Counted from the stretch's first letter, positions 54,185 to 62,426 are shown. The stretch is 64,000 nt of DNA from Belnapia rosea (GCF_900101615.1 NZ_FMZX01000011.1:62001-126000), one strand, 5' to 3'. Notes: generated by a model not told the origin, from the sequence alone. A program made the numbers and translations.

Positions 54185-54345
54185 GTTGGCGTCTCATCCT
54201 CCCAAGGCCTGCGTGAGCAGGTGGGCACCGGTTACCCGGACCAAGATCCGGACAGAGCCAGCTCCCGGAGGATGCTTATTGGCCCTGGGGATGAATTACC
54301 TGACGCACCGGGTAGCCCCGCCCGATCCATATAGGTGCCGCGGGG
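54185..54345 (-). ncRNA. ssrS: Candidate 6S RNA (SsrS)
   Basis: The 173-base gap between zapA and the 5-FCL gene is the classic proteobacterial location of 6S RNA, the RNA polymerase-holoenzyme mimic. Read on the minus strand it is structured: a GGATCGGGCGGGGCTACCCGG 5' side can pair with GGTAACCGGTGCCC, with CCGGATCTTGGTCCGG hairpin and GGGAGCTGGCTC near the middle, similar to alphaproteobacterial 6S sequences as I recall them. It ends with CTTGGGAGGATGAGACGCC before the 5-FCL ATG. Ends are approximate. The call depends mainly on synteny; no covariance search was run. Confidence 0.55.
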
Positions 54346-54353
54346 GCCGATAT

Positions 54354-54677
54354 CTAGGTGGCGCGGTCGAGCGTCTGCGCCAGGCCCTCGATCCGCTCGG
54401 CGATGCGCGCCAGGCGCTCGGCGAGCTGCGGGTCGGCGCCGGCGGGCTGGCCGCTGCGCAGCCGGTCGATCTCGGCGCGCATGTCGCCGCCCTCATCGGC
54501 CAGCAGCAGCGCGACATGCAGCAGCATCCGCGCCTCGGAGAATTGCCCGCCCATGCCGCGGATCAGGCGGACCTTGTCCTCGATCTGCTGGGCAAGGGCG
54601 GCGACATGCTGCTCCTCGCCATCCTTGCAACCGATGGTGTGGCTATAGCCATTGACCCGGACGGTGACCTGCCCCAC
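54354..54677 (-). CDS. zapA: Cell division protein ZapA
   Basis: A 107-residue ZapA. The beta-hairpin start GQVTVRVNGYSHTIGCKDGEEQHVAALAQQIEDKV is typical, followed by a long coiled coil (SEARMLLHVALLLADEGGDM to IEGLAQTLDRA). ZapA bundles FtsZ at the division septum. The GTG at 54677 is favoured because GAGGGG lies 7 bases upstream; a TTG two codons earlier touches that site. It is 11 bases downstream of a short coiled-coil gene. Confidence 0.9.
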   Translation of the reverse strand: MGQVTVRVNGYSHTIGCKDGEEQHVAALAQQIEDKVRLIRGMGGQFSEARMLLHVALLLADEGGDMRAEIDRLRSGQPAGADPQLAERLARIAERIEGLAQTLDRAT

Positions 54678-54688
54678 GCGCAATCCCC

Positions 54689-54910
54689 TCAGTTCGGCTC
54701 GCCAGGCGGCTCGGGCCGCAGCTCCTCGGCAAGCGCGCCGCGCAGCCGGGCGATGGTCGCATCCAGCCGCTCGGCCATGGCGGCGACCTCGGCGCGCGGC
54801 ACCATATCGGCATCGCCGCGTGGGCGGGTGAGGATGCCGGCCAGGCGCTCAACCGCTGCCTCCAGCCGTGCCGCCGCCGCCCCGACCGGATCCCTCGCGC
54901 TGTCGCTCAT
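54689..54910 (-). CDS. Short coiled-coil protein upstream of zapA (DUF4164-like)
   Basis: A 73-residue protein: MSDSARDPVGAAAARLEAAVERLAGILTRP, then AEVAAMAERLDATIARLRGALAEEL, all predicted helix with heptad spacing. A small coiled-coil gene in this position, just before zapA, is common in alphaproteobacteria (DUF4164 group). It may work with ZapA at the septum, which is inference. The start at 54910 is the first ATG that leaves the opposite-strand gene at 54987 free. The stop is 11 bases before the zapA GTG. Confidence 0.7.
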   Translation of the reverse strand: MSDSARDPVGAAAARLEAAVERLAGILTRPRGDADMVPRAEVAAMAERLDATIARLRGALAEELRPEPPGEPN

Positions 54911-54986
54911 GCTGCTCCCACGGGCCGCCAGAATGGGCCGGATTGCGCGCTGGACGCACCGGACCCGGCATGCTGGAAGCCTTCGC

Positions 54987-55457
54987 ATGGGCGCCGGAGC
55001 GGGTCAACGGCAAGAGGCCAGGGGGCGGGAAGGCAATGCCGGCCTGCCGCCGGCGGTGGTGGTCCACGCGCTGGCGGAGGCCATGGCGGCACTCGCCCTG
55101 GCCGGGCCAGGGGGCGTGCTGCTGCTCTCGGCGCCAGGGGCCGCGGGCAGCCTGGGCGCCGCGGCCTTCCAGGCCATGGTCGCGGCGGCGACGGAGGCGG
55201 CGCCCGGGGTGCCGTGCCGTGCCGCGCTCGATTGCGGCGATGCCCCGGGCCAGGCGCTGGCGGCGTTGCGGGCCGGACTCCGGCTGCTAGTGCTTGACCC
55301 TGGCTGCCCCGCCTTCCCGGCCGTGAGGGCGGCCGCCGCGGAATGCGGGGCGGAGCTCTGGCCGGAGCGCCCGCCGGCATTCGATTGCGGCCCGGTCGAC
55401 CTCACAAAGCGCAGCGGCCGGAACAAGCTCGCGCTATGGCTGCGTGGCCCTGGGTGA
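54987..55457 (+). CDS. Conserved hypothetical protein preceding the aldolase gene
   Basis: A 156-residue protein without a recognised name. After a variable, basic first ~20 residues it has PAVVVHALAEAMAALALAGPG, GVLLLSAPGAAGSLGAAAFQ, RAALDCGDAPGQALAALRAG and LRLLVLDPGCPAFPAVRAAA, an alternating beta/alpha layout, ending GPVDLTKRSGRNKLALWL. There is no signal or membrane helix. GGAAG 7 bases before ATG 54987 supports the start. It lies 64 bases before the aldolase gene on the same strand. The LDCGD..G.AL..LR.G pattern suggests a nucleotide-binding-like fold, but this is not established. Confidence 0.7.
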   Translation: MGAGAGQRQEARGREGNAGLPPAVVVHALAEAMAALALAGPGGVLLLSAPGAAGSLGAAAFQAMVAAATEAAPGVPCRAALDCGDAPGQALAALRAGLRLLVLDPGCPAFPAVRAAAAECGAELWPERPPAFDCGPVDLTKRSGRNKLALWLRGPG

Positions 55458-55521
55458 CAGAGGCGCAACCTCGCGCTACAGGACGCCGCCCGCCACGATA
55501 CCGGCTGAAAAGGGACCTCCG

Positions 55522-56448
55522 ATGAAGCTTTCCCGCAAGGTCAAGGACATCCTCTCCTGGTACGAGAGCGACAATCCCGGCACCAAGGCGAACCTCGCCC
55601 GCATCCTGATGGAGGGTAAGCTCGGCGGCACGGGCCGCATGGTGATCCTGCCGGTCGACCAGGGTTTCGAGCATGGTCCGGCCCGGTCCTTCGCGCCGAA
55701 CCCCGCCGCCTACGACCCCCGCTACCACTTCGAGCTGGCGGTCGAGGCGGGGCTCAACGCCTATGCCGCGCCGCTCGGCATGATCGAGGCCGGCGCCTCG
55801 ACCTATGCCGGCGCCATCCCGACCATCCTGAAGGTCAACAGCTCCAACAGCCTCTCCACCACCAAGGACCAGGCCGTCACCGGCAGCGTCTCCGACGCGC
55901 TGCGCCTCGGCTGCTCGGCCATCGGCTTCACCATCTATCCGGGCTCCGAGTACCAGTTCGAGATGATGGAGGAGCTGCGCGAGATGGCGGAGGAGGCGAA
56001 GGCCGCCGGCCTCGCCGTCGTCGTGTGGAGCTACCCGCGCGGCCCGATGCTCGACAAGGTCGGCGAGACCGCGCTCGACATCTGCGCCTATGCCGCGCAC
56101 ATGGCGGCGCTGATGGGCGCGCACATCATCAAGGTGAAGCCGCCGACCGACGCGATCTTCCTCGATGCCGCGAAGAAGACCTACGAGAAGTCGCCGGTGC
56201 CGAACCTCGCCGAGCTGTCGGGCCGCATCACCCATGTGGTGCAGGCCTGCTTCGGCGGGCGCCGGCTGGTGGTCTTCTCCGGCGGCGAGTCCGGCACGGT
56301 CGACAGCATGATGGCCATGGCGCGCGGCATCCATGCCGGCGGCGGCAACGGCTCCATCATCGGGCGGAACACCTTCCAGCGGCCGAAGGCGGAGGCGCTG
56401 CAGCTGCTCTCCGACATCATCGGCATCTACAAGGGCCCTGCCGCCTGA
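55522..56448 (+). CDS. fbaB: Class I fructose-bisphosphate aldolase (DhnA/FbaB type)
   Basis: A 308-residue DeoC/LacD-family aldolase: [71 protein letters not shown] and the Schiff-base lysine region [13 protein letters not shown]. The phosphate-binding loops are [10 protein letters not shown] and [20 protein letters not shown]. It cleaves fructose 1,6-bisphosphate to GAP and DHAP without metal. RBS AAAGGGA precedes ATG 55522. The stop overlaps the apparent thiE start (CTGA), and a terminator hairpin follows 30 bases later. Confidence 0.93.
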   Translation: MKLSRKVKDILSWYESDNPGTKANLARILMEGKLGGTGRMVILPVDQGFEHGPARSFAPNPAAYDPRYHFELAVEAGLNAYAAPLGMIEAGASTYAGAIPTILKVNSSNSLSTTKDQAVTGSVSDALRLGCSAIGFTIYPGSEYQFEMMEELREMAEEAKAAGLAVVVWSYPRGPMLDKVGETALDICAYAAHMAALMGAHIIKVKPPTDAIFLDAAKKTYEKSPVPNLAELSGRITHVVQACFGGRRLVVFSGGESGTVDSMMAMARGIHAGGGNGSIIGRNTFQRPKAEALQLLSDIIGIYKGPAA

Positions 56449-57083
56449 GCGAGGCAGGCTGCCGCCTCTACCTGATCACCCCGCCGGCTTTCGAGCCGGC
56501 GGGGTTTTCGGCCTTGCTGGCCGAGGCGCTGGATGCCGGCGACGTGGCGGCGCTGCAGATCCGGCTGAAGGACGCCGATGACGATGCGGTGCGCCGCGCC
56601 ACCGAGGCGCTGCTGCCCATCGCGCAGGCCCGCGAGGTCGCGGTGCTGATGAATGACCGCGCCGACCTCGCGGTCGAGCTCGGCTGCGACGGCGCCCATC
56701 TCGGCCAGGAGGATGGCGACCACGCCGCCGCGCGGCGCCTGCTCGGGCCGGACCGGACGCTCGGCATCACCTGCCATGGCAGCCGGCACCTGGCGATGGA
56801 GGCGGGCGAGACGGGGGCGGATTACGTCGCCTTCGGCGCCTTCTTCCCGACCACCACCAAGGAGGCCAGGCACCGGGCGGAGCCCGAGCTGCTGGAGTGG
56901 TGGTCGGAATTCTTCGAACTGCCCTCGGTCGCGATCGGCGGCATCACCGCGGCGAATTGTGCCCCGCTGGTGCAGGCCGGCGCGGATTTCCTCGCCGTGG
57001 TGGGCGCGGTCTGGAACCACCCCGACGGCCCGGCGGCCGGCGTCCGGGCAATGAACCGGGCAATCGCCGAAGCAGCGGGATGA
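56445..57083 (+). CDS. thiE: Thiamine-phosphate synthase ThiE (apparent CTG start)
   Basis: A 212-residue TIM-barrel enzyme joining HMP-PP and HET-P. Motifs are [87 protein letters not shown] and [20 protein letters not shown]. The typical QLReK is QIRLK here. No ATG, GTG or TTG lies at a sensible place before the first beta strand; the best candidate is CTG at 56445, overlapping the aldolase stop by 4 bases. The first codons also form a terminator hairpin (56479-56508). The stop overlaps the next ATG. Function is firm; the start is uncertain. Confidence 0.8.
   Translation: MSEAGCRLYLITPPAFEPAGFSALLAEALDAGDVAALQIRLKDADDDAVRRATEALLPIAQAREVAVLMNDRADLAVELGCDGAHLGQEDGDHAAARRLLGPDRTLGITCHGSRHLAMEAGETGADYVAFGAFFPTTTKEARHRAEPELLEWWSEFFELPSVAIGGITAANCAPLVQAGADFLAVVGAVWNHPDGPAAGVRAMNRAIAEAAG
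56479..56508 (+). terminator. Rho-independent terminator embedded in the 5' end of thiE
   Basis: A perfect 11-bp stem CCCCGCCGGCT / AGCCGGCGGGG closed by a UUCG tetraloop and followed by TTTT. It begins 31 bases after the aldolase stop, where an fba terminator would be expected, but it is also in frame in thiE as [11 protein letters not shown]. It should end most aldolase transcripts and leave thiE dependent on read-through. Translation of thiE itself would cover and melt the hairpin, giving possible coupling. Confidence 0.85.
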
Positions 57084-57496
57084 GGCGCCCAGCCCTGGTG
57101 CCGGAGCTGATGGTGACCGGGATCAGCCGGTCCCTCGCCATCTGGTGCGGGCCCTGCGGCTTCTCGGTCGTCTATGACCGGCCGGAGGATGGCTTCGCCT
57201 GCATCGAGCGCGATGGCTCCCGCATCATGCTCGACGAGTTGCCGAAGGACCGGCCGCATCGTTGGGAAGTGGCGCCGGCCGAGCCGCCCTTCGGCCGCCA
57301 TGTGAATTTCGAGATCGCGGTCGAGGCGGTGGAGCCGATCCTCGCGGCGCTGGCCGAGATCGGCTGGCCGCTCGTCATGGCGCCCGAGATAAGGCGCTAC
57401 CGCGTCGGCGCCGGCGGCGTGACGGTACGGCAATTCCTGGTGCAGGATCCCGATGGTTACCTGCTCCGCTTCTCGGAGGCACAGGATGAGGCTTGA
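57080..57496 (+). CDS. VOC-superfamily protein (bleomycin-resistance-like)
   Basis: A 138-residue glyoxalase/bleomycin-resistance fold protein: [65 protein letters not shown] and [20 protein letters not shown]. The paired beta-alpha-beta-beta-beta units and terminal [10 protein letters not shown] are those of small drug-binding VOC proteins that sequester bleomycin-type compounds as dimers; actual ligand unknown. The ATG overlaps the thiE stop (ATGA), and the 3' end overlaps the PhzF-family gene by 11 bases. Confidence 0.87.
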   Translation: MRRPALVPELMVTGISRSLAIWCGPCGFSVVYDRPEDGFACIERDGSRIMLDELPKDRPHRWEVAPAEPPFGRHVNFEIAVEAVEPILAALAEIGWPLVMAPEIRRYRVGAGGVTVRQFLVQDPDGYLLRFSEAQDEA

Positions 57497-58361
57497 ATTC
57501 GCCACCGCCGATGTCTTCACCGAAGCGCGCTTCGGCGGCAACCCGCTTGCCGTCGTCTTCGACGCCGCCGCGCTCGACACGGCCGCGATGCAGCGCGTCG
57601 CGCGGGAGTTCAACCTCTCCGAGACCGTCTTCGTGCTCGCAGCGGAGGGCGACGGGGCCCGCATCCGCATCTTCACCCCGGGCTCGGAACTGCCCTTCGC
57701 CGGCCATCCCAATGTCGGCACGGCGGTGCTGCTGGCGCAGCGCCTCAGCATCGTGGGCGACCGGCTGATGCTCGACCAGGAGGCGGGCCGGGTGACCGCC
57801 CGGCTGACGCGGGACGCGGCGGGCCTGGCCATCGGCGCGGAGATCGAGGCGCCGCGGCCCTTCGCCGAGGCGGCGCCCTTCACCGCCGGGGCGGCGGCGG
57901 CCTGTGCGGGCCTTCCCGCCTCGGCCATCGTCACCAGGGCACATGCGCCGCTGATCGGCGGCTGCGGCAACCACATCGCCTTCGCCGAGGTCGAGGATAT
58001 CGCGGCCCTGGCCGAGGCGAGCCCGGATGCGGCTGCCTTCCGCGCCCATCTGCCGGTCAGCGCCGCGACCGGCCTCTTCCTGCACGCGCCGCTGCCCGAC
58101 GGACGGCGGCGCGCCCGCATGTTCGGGCCGCTGGAGGGCATCCCGGAGGATCCGGCGACCGGCAGCGCCAATGTCGCGCTCGCGGCCCTGTTGCTGCGGG
58201 CCGCGGACGGCGACCGCCTTGCCCTCGAGGTGGAGCAGGGCATCGAGATGGGCCGGCCGAGCCGCCTCGCGCTGCGCGCCTGGCGGGATGCCGGGGGTGG
58301 GCTGCGCGCCGCGGTCGGCGGCGGGGTGGTGCCGGTCTCGCAGGGCAGCATCCTCGTCTGA
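57486..58361 (+). CDS. PhzF-family isomerase/epimerase
   Basis: A 291-residue PhzF-like protein with diaminopimelate-epimerase fold. Landmarks: FATADVFTEARFGGNPLAVV, the catalytic Glu46 in EFNLSETVFVL, IFTPGSELPFAGHPNVGTA (substrate loop), and DPATGSANVALAALL near the C-terminus. PhzF isomerises DHHA in phenazine synthesis, but most family members belong to unknown pathways, and no other phz genes are present. The start [10 protein letters not shown] is chosen by alignment; an earlier in-frame GTG at 57453 overlaps the VOC gene more. The stop shares a base with the next ATG. Confidence 0.9.
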   Translation: MRLEFATADVFTEARFGGNPLAVVFDAAALDTAAMQRVAREFNLSETVFVLAAEGDGARIRIFTPGSELPFAGHPNVGTAVLLAQRLSIVGDRLMLDQEAGRVTARLTRDAAGLAIGAEIEAPRPFAEAAPFTAGAAAACAGLPASAIVTRAHAPLIGGCGNHIAFAEVEDIAALAEASPDAAAFRAHLPVSAATGLFLHAPLPDGRRRARMFGPLEGIPEDPATGSANVALAALLLRAADGDRLALEVEQGIEMGRPSRLALRAWRDAGGGLRAAVGGGVVPVSQGSILV

Positions 58362-59086
58362 TGGACGAGCTCGGCTTCCACCGCACGCTGCACCGGCCAG
58401 GGACGCTGCTGGATGTCGGGGCGCATGACGGCGCCTTCACCCTGCCCTTCGCCGCCCTGCCCAACTCGCGCGTCCTGGCCTTCGAGCCGCTGCCGGCGAG
58501 CTTCGCCCGGTTGCAGGCGGCCATCGGTGCCCTGCCGCATGTCACCTTGCGGCAGGAGGCGCTGGGCGATGCCACCGGCGAGGCGGTGCTGCGCCTGCCG
58601 GTGGTGGACGGCGTGCCGAACGAGCAATGGGCGAGCACGGCCAAGTCCTATGCCGGGCACGGGCCGCGCGTCGGCGAGCGGCGCGTCGTCGTGCCCATGC
58701 GGCGGCTCGACGAATTCGGCCTCACCGACCTGACGGCCGTGAAGCTCGATGCCGAGGGGGCCGAATATGAGGTGCTGCGCGGCGCGGCGGAGACGCTGCG
58801 CCGCTGCCGCCCCGTGCTCTCGATCGAGATTGAGGAGCGGCACCGGCCGGGCAGCACCTGGGCGGTACCGGCATTCCTCGACGCGCTCGGCTATGACGGC
58901 TTCTGGGAGCACTGGGGCGATTGGCGGCCAATGGCCGATTTCGACCGCGCCACGATGCAGGTGGCGAGCCCGGACCCCAGCGTCTTCGCCGCCTCCGACC
59001 CCTATGTCTTCGTTTTCTACTTCCTGCCGCGGGAACGGGCACCGGCGATGCTGGATCGGTTGCGGAAGACCGAGGCGGCACGCTGA
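58361..59086 (+). CDS. FkbM-family SAM-dependent methyltransferase
   Basis: A 241-residue methyltransferase: LLDVGAHDGAFTLPFAAL (SAM-binding motif I), VLAFEPLPASFARLQAAI (motif II with acidic residue), VTLRQEALGDATGEAVLRLP, and LTAVKLDAEGAEYEVLRGAAETL, the FkbM signature KLDAEGAE. The C-terminal part ends DPYVFVFYFLPR. FkbM enzymes methylate sugar or polyketide hydroxyls; the substrate here is unknown. It overlaps the PhzF-type gene by one base (TGATG), so thiE through this gene appear to form one transcription unit. Confidence 0.88.
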   Translation: MDELGFHRTLHRPGTLLDVGAHDGAFTLPFAALPNSRVLAFEPLPASFARLQAAIGALPHVTLRQEALGDATGEAVLRLPVVDGVPNEQWASTAKSYAGHGPRVGERRVVVPMRRLDEFGLTDLTAVKLDAEGAEYEVLRGAAETLRRCRPVLSIEIEERHRPGSTWAVPAFLDALGYDGFWEHWGDWRPMADFDRATMQVASPDPSVFAASDPYVFVFYFLPRERAPAMLDRLRKTEAAR

Positions 59087-59137
59087 ACCGCACCCCCTTC
59101 CCGGCCGTTGCCTCTGGCGAGACGGCAGGAGGGACGC

Positions 59138-59554
59138 ATGGCCAATGCAGCAGACCTCGCCCATGGCGAGATTCCGGACCACACCCCGGTCATCGGCAGC
59201 GACGGGCGCAACATCGGCATGGTGGACGGCATCGCGGGCGAATACATCAAGCTGATGAAGGACGAGGCAGGCCAGCATCGCTTCCTCCCGCGCAAGCTCG
59301 TCACGAGCCTGGAGGGCGGGCTGGTGCGGGTATCGCTGCCGGCGGCGCAGGCGGCTGATGCCATGGTGGACGAGGCAGAGCTGGCGCGGCGGATGGCGCT
59401 CGACCCTGACGCCGGCGCCCCCTTCGGCCGGCCGGACGATAGCGGGCCGCATGGCAGCCGGGCACAGGCGCATGGGCCGAAGGGCAGCCCGGACCACCTG
59501 AAGAGCGGGCAGCGACCGGCCGCCGATGGCGGCATCAACACGCACAGGAAGTGA
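59138..59554 (+). CDS. DUF2171-family protein
   Basis: A 138-residue protein. Its N-terminal ~75 residues (GEIPDHTPVIGSDGRNIGMVDG, GEYIKLMKDEAGQHRFLPRK) match the DUF2171 / PRC-barrel-like pattern IxxHxxVxGxDGxxxGxVDxV. The C-terminal half is low complexity and polar with His and Gly (SGPHGSRAQAHGPKGSPDHL). The function is unknown; relatives are often associated with stress-inducible genes. A strong site GCAGGAGGGA precedes ATG 59138. Confidence 0.8.
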   Translation: MANAADLAHGEIPDHTPVIGSDGRNIGMVDGIAGEYIKLMKDEAGQHRFLPRKLVTSLEGGLVRVSLPAAQAADAMVDEAELARRMALDPDAGAPFGRPDDSGPHGSRAQAHGPKGSPDHLKSGQRPAADGGINTHRK

Positions 59555-59632
59555 ATCGGTGACCCTTCCTTCCTGCCCGCCTGCTGCCGCGCGAGCTGCG
59601 GCTCGGCCGGTGGCCGGAACCGGGCGGAGGAG

Positions 59633-59832
59633 ATGCCGGCCTTGCCGCTGGCGCTGGCCGCCAGGACAGGATGGGATAGCTACACCGCCCCAAGCTCGGC
59701 CAGGAGGAATGGGCGGAAAACCGCACCTTCTGCGCCTATTGCCGGATGGCGAGGCTGGCCTCGCTGGCGAGCTTTGCCCTCGCCCTGCCGGAGGCGGTCA
59801 GGGCAGCGCGGGCAGCCACAGGACGTCGCTGA
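59633..59832 (+). pseudogene. Possible frameshifted small protein remnant with a CxxC motif
   Basis: Two overlapping frames together give a coherent short sequence: PALPLALAARTGWDSYTAP in one frame, then, after a one-base shift in the C-run near 59690, KLGQEEWAENRTFCAYC and RMARLASLASFALALPEA to a stop at 59832. The second part looks like a Cys-x-x-Cys region followed by a membrane helix. Neither frame is complete alone. It may be a decayed gene or one disrupted by a sequencing indel. The 3' end overlaps the epmA end, convergent. Confidence 0.3.
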
Positions 59833-60826
59833 TCCGTCGCGCGCCGCTCGCCAGCATCGCCAGGCGGTCGAAGCCGAGGGCGATGCCGCTGCCGGCCGGC
59901 ATGCCATACTCCAGCGCGGCGAGGAAATCCTCGTCGATGTCCCAGGCCTCGCCGGGGTGCTGGGCACGGCGGGCCTCGGTATCGGCGATGAAGCGGGCGC
60001 GCTGCTCTACCGGGTCGGTCAGTTCGTCGAAGGCATTGGCGAGTTCGATGCCGGCGGCGAAAAGCTCGAAGCGCAGCGCGGCCCGCGGGTCGGCCGGATC
60101 GCGCCGGGCGAGTGCGGCCTGGGGCGCCGGCCAATGGGTGAGGAAGGTGGCGCGGTCGCGGCCGAGGCGGGGCTCAACCCGCTCGAGCAGCAGGCGGAAG
60201 AACAGGTCCTCCCACCCCTCCCCCTCCCGCGGCGGGGTGCCGATGGCGGCGGCGGCGGCGCCGAGGGCCTCGGCATCGCCGCCGGTTGCCAGGATATCGA
60301 GGCCACCGCACCAGCGGTCGAAGGCCTCCGCCATGGAGAGGCGTTCGAAGGGCAGCGTCAGGTCGGTCTCGACCCCCTCATGGCAGACCCGGGGCGGGCA
60401 GACGGCACGGAGGAAGTCCTCCGCCTGGTCCATCAACCCGGCCAGCCCGAGGCCGGGCGCGTACCATTCGAGCATGGTGAATTCGGGGGCGTGCCGCGGG
60501 CTTGCCTCGCCATTGCGCCAGACCCGGGCGAGTTCAAAGACAGGCCCGGCCCCGGCGACCAGCAGGCGCTTCAGGGCCAGTTCCGGCGAGGTGCGAAGCC
60601 AGAGCGTCCGCCGCTCACCGACACCGAGATGGGGAACGTACTCGCTCCGGAAGGCCTGGAGATGGACCTCCATCCCCGGTACCGGAACAAGGCAGGAGGT
60701 TTCCACCTCGGTGAAGCCGCGCTCCACGAAGAAACCGCGGGTGGCCGCGGTCAGGGTGGCGCGGCGTCGGAGGAAGGGCAGCCGGTTGGCAAGGCTCTCC
60801 GGGTGCCATGAGGGCAAGGGGGGCAT
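59798..60826 (-). CDS. epmA: Elongation factor P--(R)-beta-lysine ligase EpmA
   Basis: A 342-residue class II LysRS-like protein without the anticodon-binding domain: LTAATRGFFVERGFTEVETS (motif 1), LRTSPELALKRLLVAGAGP, VFELARVWRNGEASPRHAPE and FTMLEWYAPG (motif 2), and GSGIALGFDRLAMLASGARR (motif 3). The length and GFDRLAML ending are those of EpmA (GenX/PoxA), which attaches beta-lysine to the conserved Lys of EF-P. It is divergent from epmB, with 38 bases between starts, and efp lies about 2 kb away. Start ATG 60826. Confidence 0.93.
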   Translation of the reverse strand: MPPLPSWHPESLANRLPFLRRRATLTAATRGFFVERGFTEVETSCLVPVPGMEVHLQAFRSEYVPHLGVGERRTLWLRTSPELALKRLLVAGAGPVFELARVWRNGEASPRHAPEFTMLEWYAPGLGLAGLMDQAEDFLRAVCPPRVCHEGVETDLTLPFERLSMAEAFDRWCGGLDILATGGDAEALGAAAAAIGTPPREGEGWEDLFFRLLLERVEPRLGRDRATFLTHWPAPQAALARRDPADPRAALRFELFAAGIELANAFDELTDPVEQRARFIADTEARRAQHPGEAWDIDEDFLAALEYGMPAGSGIALGFDRLAMLASGARRISDVLWLPALP

Positions 60827-60864
60827 TGCCGCCGAGCATGCCAGGGATTAGCTCCGGCCGCATC

Positions 60865-61845
60865 ATGTCCGCCCGTACCCTCCGCAGCGCCGCCGATCTC
60901 GCCGAAGCCGGCCTCCTGCCCAATGCGGCGGTGCCGGCCGTGGAGCGTGTCGGCGCGCGCTACAGCATCGCCGTCACCCCTGCCGTCGCCGGGCTGGTTG
61001 ACCGGGCGGACCCGGCCGACCCGATCGCCCGGCAGTACATCCCCGATGCAGCGGAGCTGCTGACCGCACCGCATGAGCTGGCGGACCCGACGGCGGACGA
61101 ACCCTTCACCCCGGTCAAGGGCGTGGTGCATCGCTACCCGGACCGGGCGCTGCTGAAGCCGCTGCTGGCCTGCCCGGTCTATTGCCGCTTCTGCTTCCGG
61201 CGCGAGGCTGTCGGCGCCGATGGCGGCGTGCTGGGCGAGGCGGAGCTGGAGGCGGCGCTCGCCTGGTTCGCGCGGATGCCGGCCGTGCGGGAGGCGATCC
61301 TCACCGGCGGCGACCCGCTGATGCTCTCGCCGCGGCGGCTGGGCAGCATCCTCGGGCGGCTCTCCGCCATGCCGCATATCGAGCTGCTGCGCGTCCATAG
61401 CCGGGTGCCGGTTGCGGCGCCGGACCTTGTCACTCCGGCCCTGGCGGAGGCGCTCGGGGCGTTGGAGAGGCCGATCTATCTCTGCGTCCATGCCAATCAT
61501 GCGCGGGAATTCTCGCCGGCGGCGATGGAGGCGCTTGGCCGCCTGCAGCGGGCGGGGGTGGTGCTGCTGGGCCAGAGCGTGCTGCTGCGCGGGGTGAATG
61601 ACAGCGCGGAGGCGCTGGAGGGCCTGTTCCGCGCCATGCTGCGGGCGCGGATCAAGCCCTATTACCTGCACCAGCTGGACCCTGCCCCCGGCACCGCCCG
61701 CTTCGCCGTGCCGGTCGAGGAGGGCCGCGCCCTGTTGCGGGCGCTGCGCGGGCGGGTGAGCGGCCTCGCCTGGCCGACCTATGTGCAGGAGCGGCCAGGC
61801 GGGGCCGGCAAGGTGCCGCTCGGCCCGGCCTATGAGGAAGCCTGA
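60865..61845 (+). CDS. epmB: EF-P beta-lysylation protein EpmB (lysine 2,3-aminomutase family)
   Basis: A 326-residue radical-SAM protein of the KamA family. Its radical-SAM cluster motif is C103-x3-C107-x2-C110 (ACPVYCRFCFRRE), followed by AILTGGDPLMLSPRRLG and the PLP-lysine region of the family (RARIKPYYLHQLDPAPGTAR). The short length matches EpmB, which makes (R)-beta-lysine for EpmA. Start ATG 60865 gives good alignment; ATGs at 60838 and 60808 are possible. The gene overlaps the convergent membrane-protein gene by 16 bases. Confidence 0.9.
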   Translation: MSARTLRSAADLAEAGLLPNAAVPAVERVGARYSIAVTPAVAGLVDRADPADPIARQYIPDAAELLTAPHELADPTADEPFTPVKGVVHRYPDRALLKPLLACPVYCRFCFRREAVGADGGVLGEAELEAALAWFARMPAVREAILTGGDPLMLSPRRLGSILGRLSAMPHIELLRVHSRVPVAAPDLVTPALAEALGALERPIYLCVHANHAREFSPAAMEALGRLQRAGVVLLGQSVLLRGVNDSAEALEGLFRAMLRARIKPYYLHQLDPAPGTARFAVPVEEGRALLRALRGRVSGLAWPTYVQERPGGAGKVPLGPAYEEA

Positions 61846-62426
61846 TCGCGGCGGACCGGTACGCCCTCCGCCTGATGCGTGACGGCCGGCGGGGCGGAGC
61901 CGTCCTGCTCCAGCAGGGCGGATCGGGGGGAGTTGCCAAGCATCGGCTCGGCCGGCGGCACCAGCCAGCCAGCGGCATAGGGTCCGCGCACCGCGACCAG
62001 GGCCAGGATCGCCAGCAGGAAGAGCAGGCCGAAGGGGAAGCCGTTGCCGATGGTCAGCAGCATGTTGATCACGCCGGCGCCGAGCAGGACGACCAGCAGC
62101 ACGGCATTCTGCTGCGCCTCGGTCAGGCCGTCATACCAGAGATTCCAGCGGTAGAGGCTATCGGCACCCTCGATCCGCATCCGGGCGCGGCCGGGCTGCT
62201 CGGGATCCGCCTGGACCCAGCCCAGCGCCCGCGGCAGGCGGATCGCCGTCAGCGCGGCGATGGCCAGGATGACCAGGAGACCGAAGGGGAAGCCAATGCT
62301 GACCGTCAGCCACATGTTGATGGCCCCGATCAGCACCACCGCGCCGGCGACGACGTTGAACCGCAGGTCTTCCGGTGCCTGGTCATACAGGCGGTTCCAG
62401 TGCTGCACGCGTTCGGCATAGGTCAT
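61830..62426 (-). CDS. Internally duplicated four-helix membrane protein
   Basis: A 198-residue protein with no known name. Two similar units follow each other. Unit 1 has HWNRLYDQAPEDLRFNVV, then GAVVLIGAINMWLTVSIGFPF and LLVILAIAALTAIRLPRALG. Unit 2 has RWNLWYDGLTEAQQNAVL, then GAGVINMLLTIGNGFPF and LLFLLAILALVAVRGPYAAGW. Each unit has one amphipathic start and two membrane helices separated by a GFPFGLL turn. The C-terminal ~40 residues are polar. It is related to 2TM-domain proteins. It lies between epmB and efp but on the opposite strand; no link to EF-P is shown. Confidence 0.75.
   Translation of the reverse strand: MTYAERVQHWNRLYDQAPEDLRFNVVAGAVVLIGAINMWLTVSIGFPFGLLVILAIAALTAIRLPRALGWVQADPEQPGRARMRIEGADSLYRWNLWYDGLTEAQQNAVLLVVLLGAGVINMLLTIGNGFPFGLLFLLAILALVAVRGPYAAGWLVPPAEPMLGNSPRSALLEQDGSAPPAVTHQAEGVPVRRDQASS

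Noticed and set aside
54186-54986. Upstream extension of the plus-strand frame that contains the gene at 54987
   Set aside because: It runs antisense through zapA and its neighbour; a good ribosome-binding site supports the start at 54987.
56400-56480. Considered a TPP riboswitch ahead of thiE
   Set aside because: There is no untranslated leader: thiE begins at the aldolase stop, and no THI-box motif is visible.
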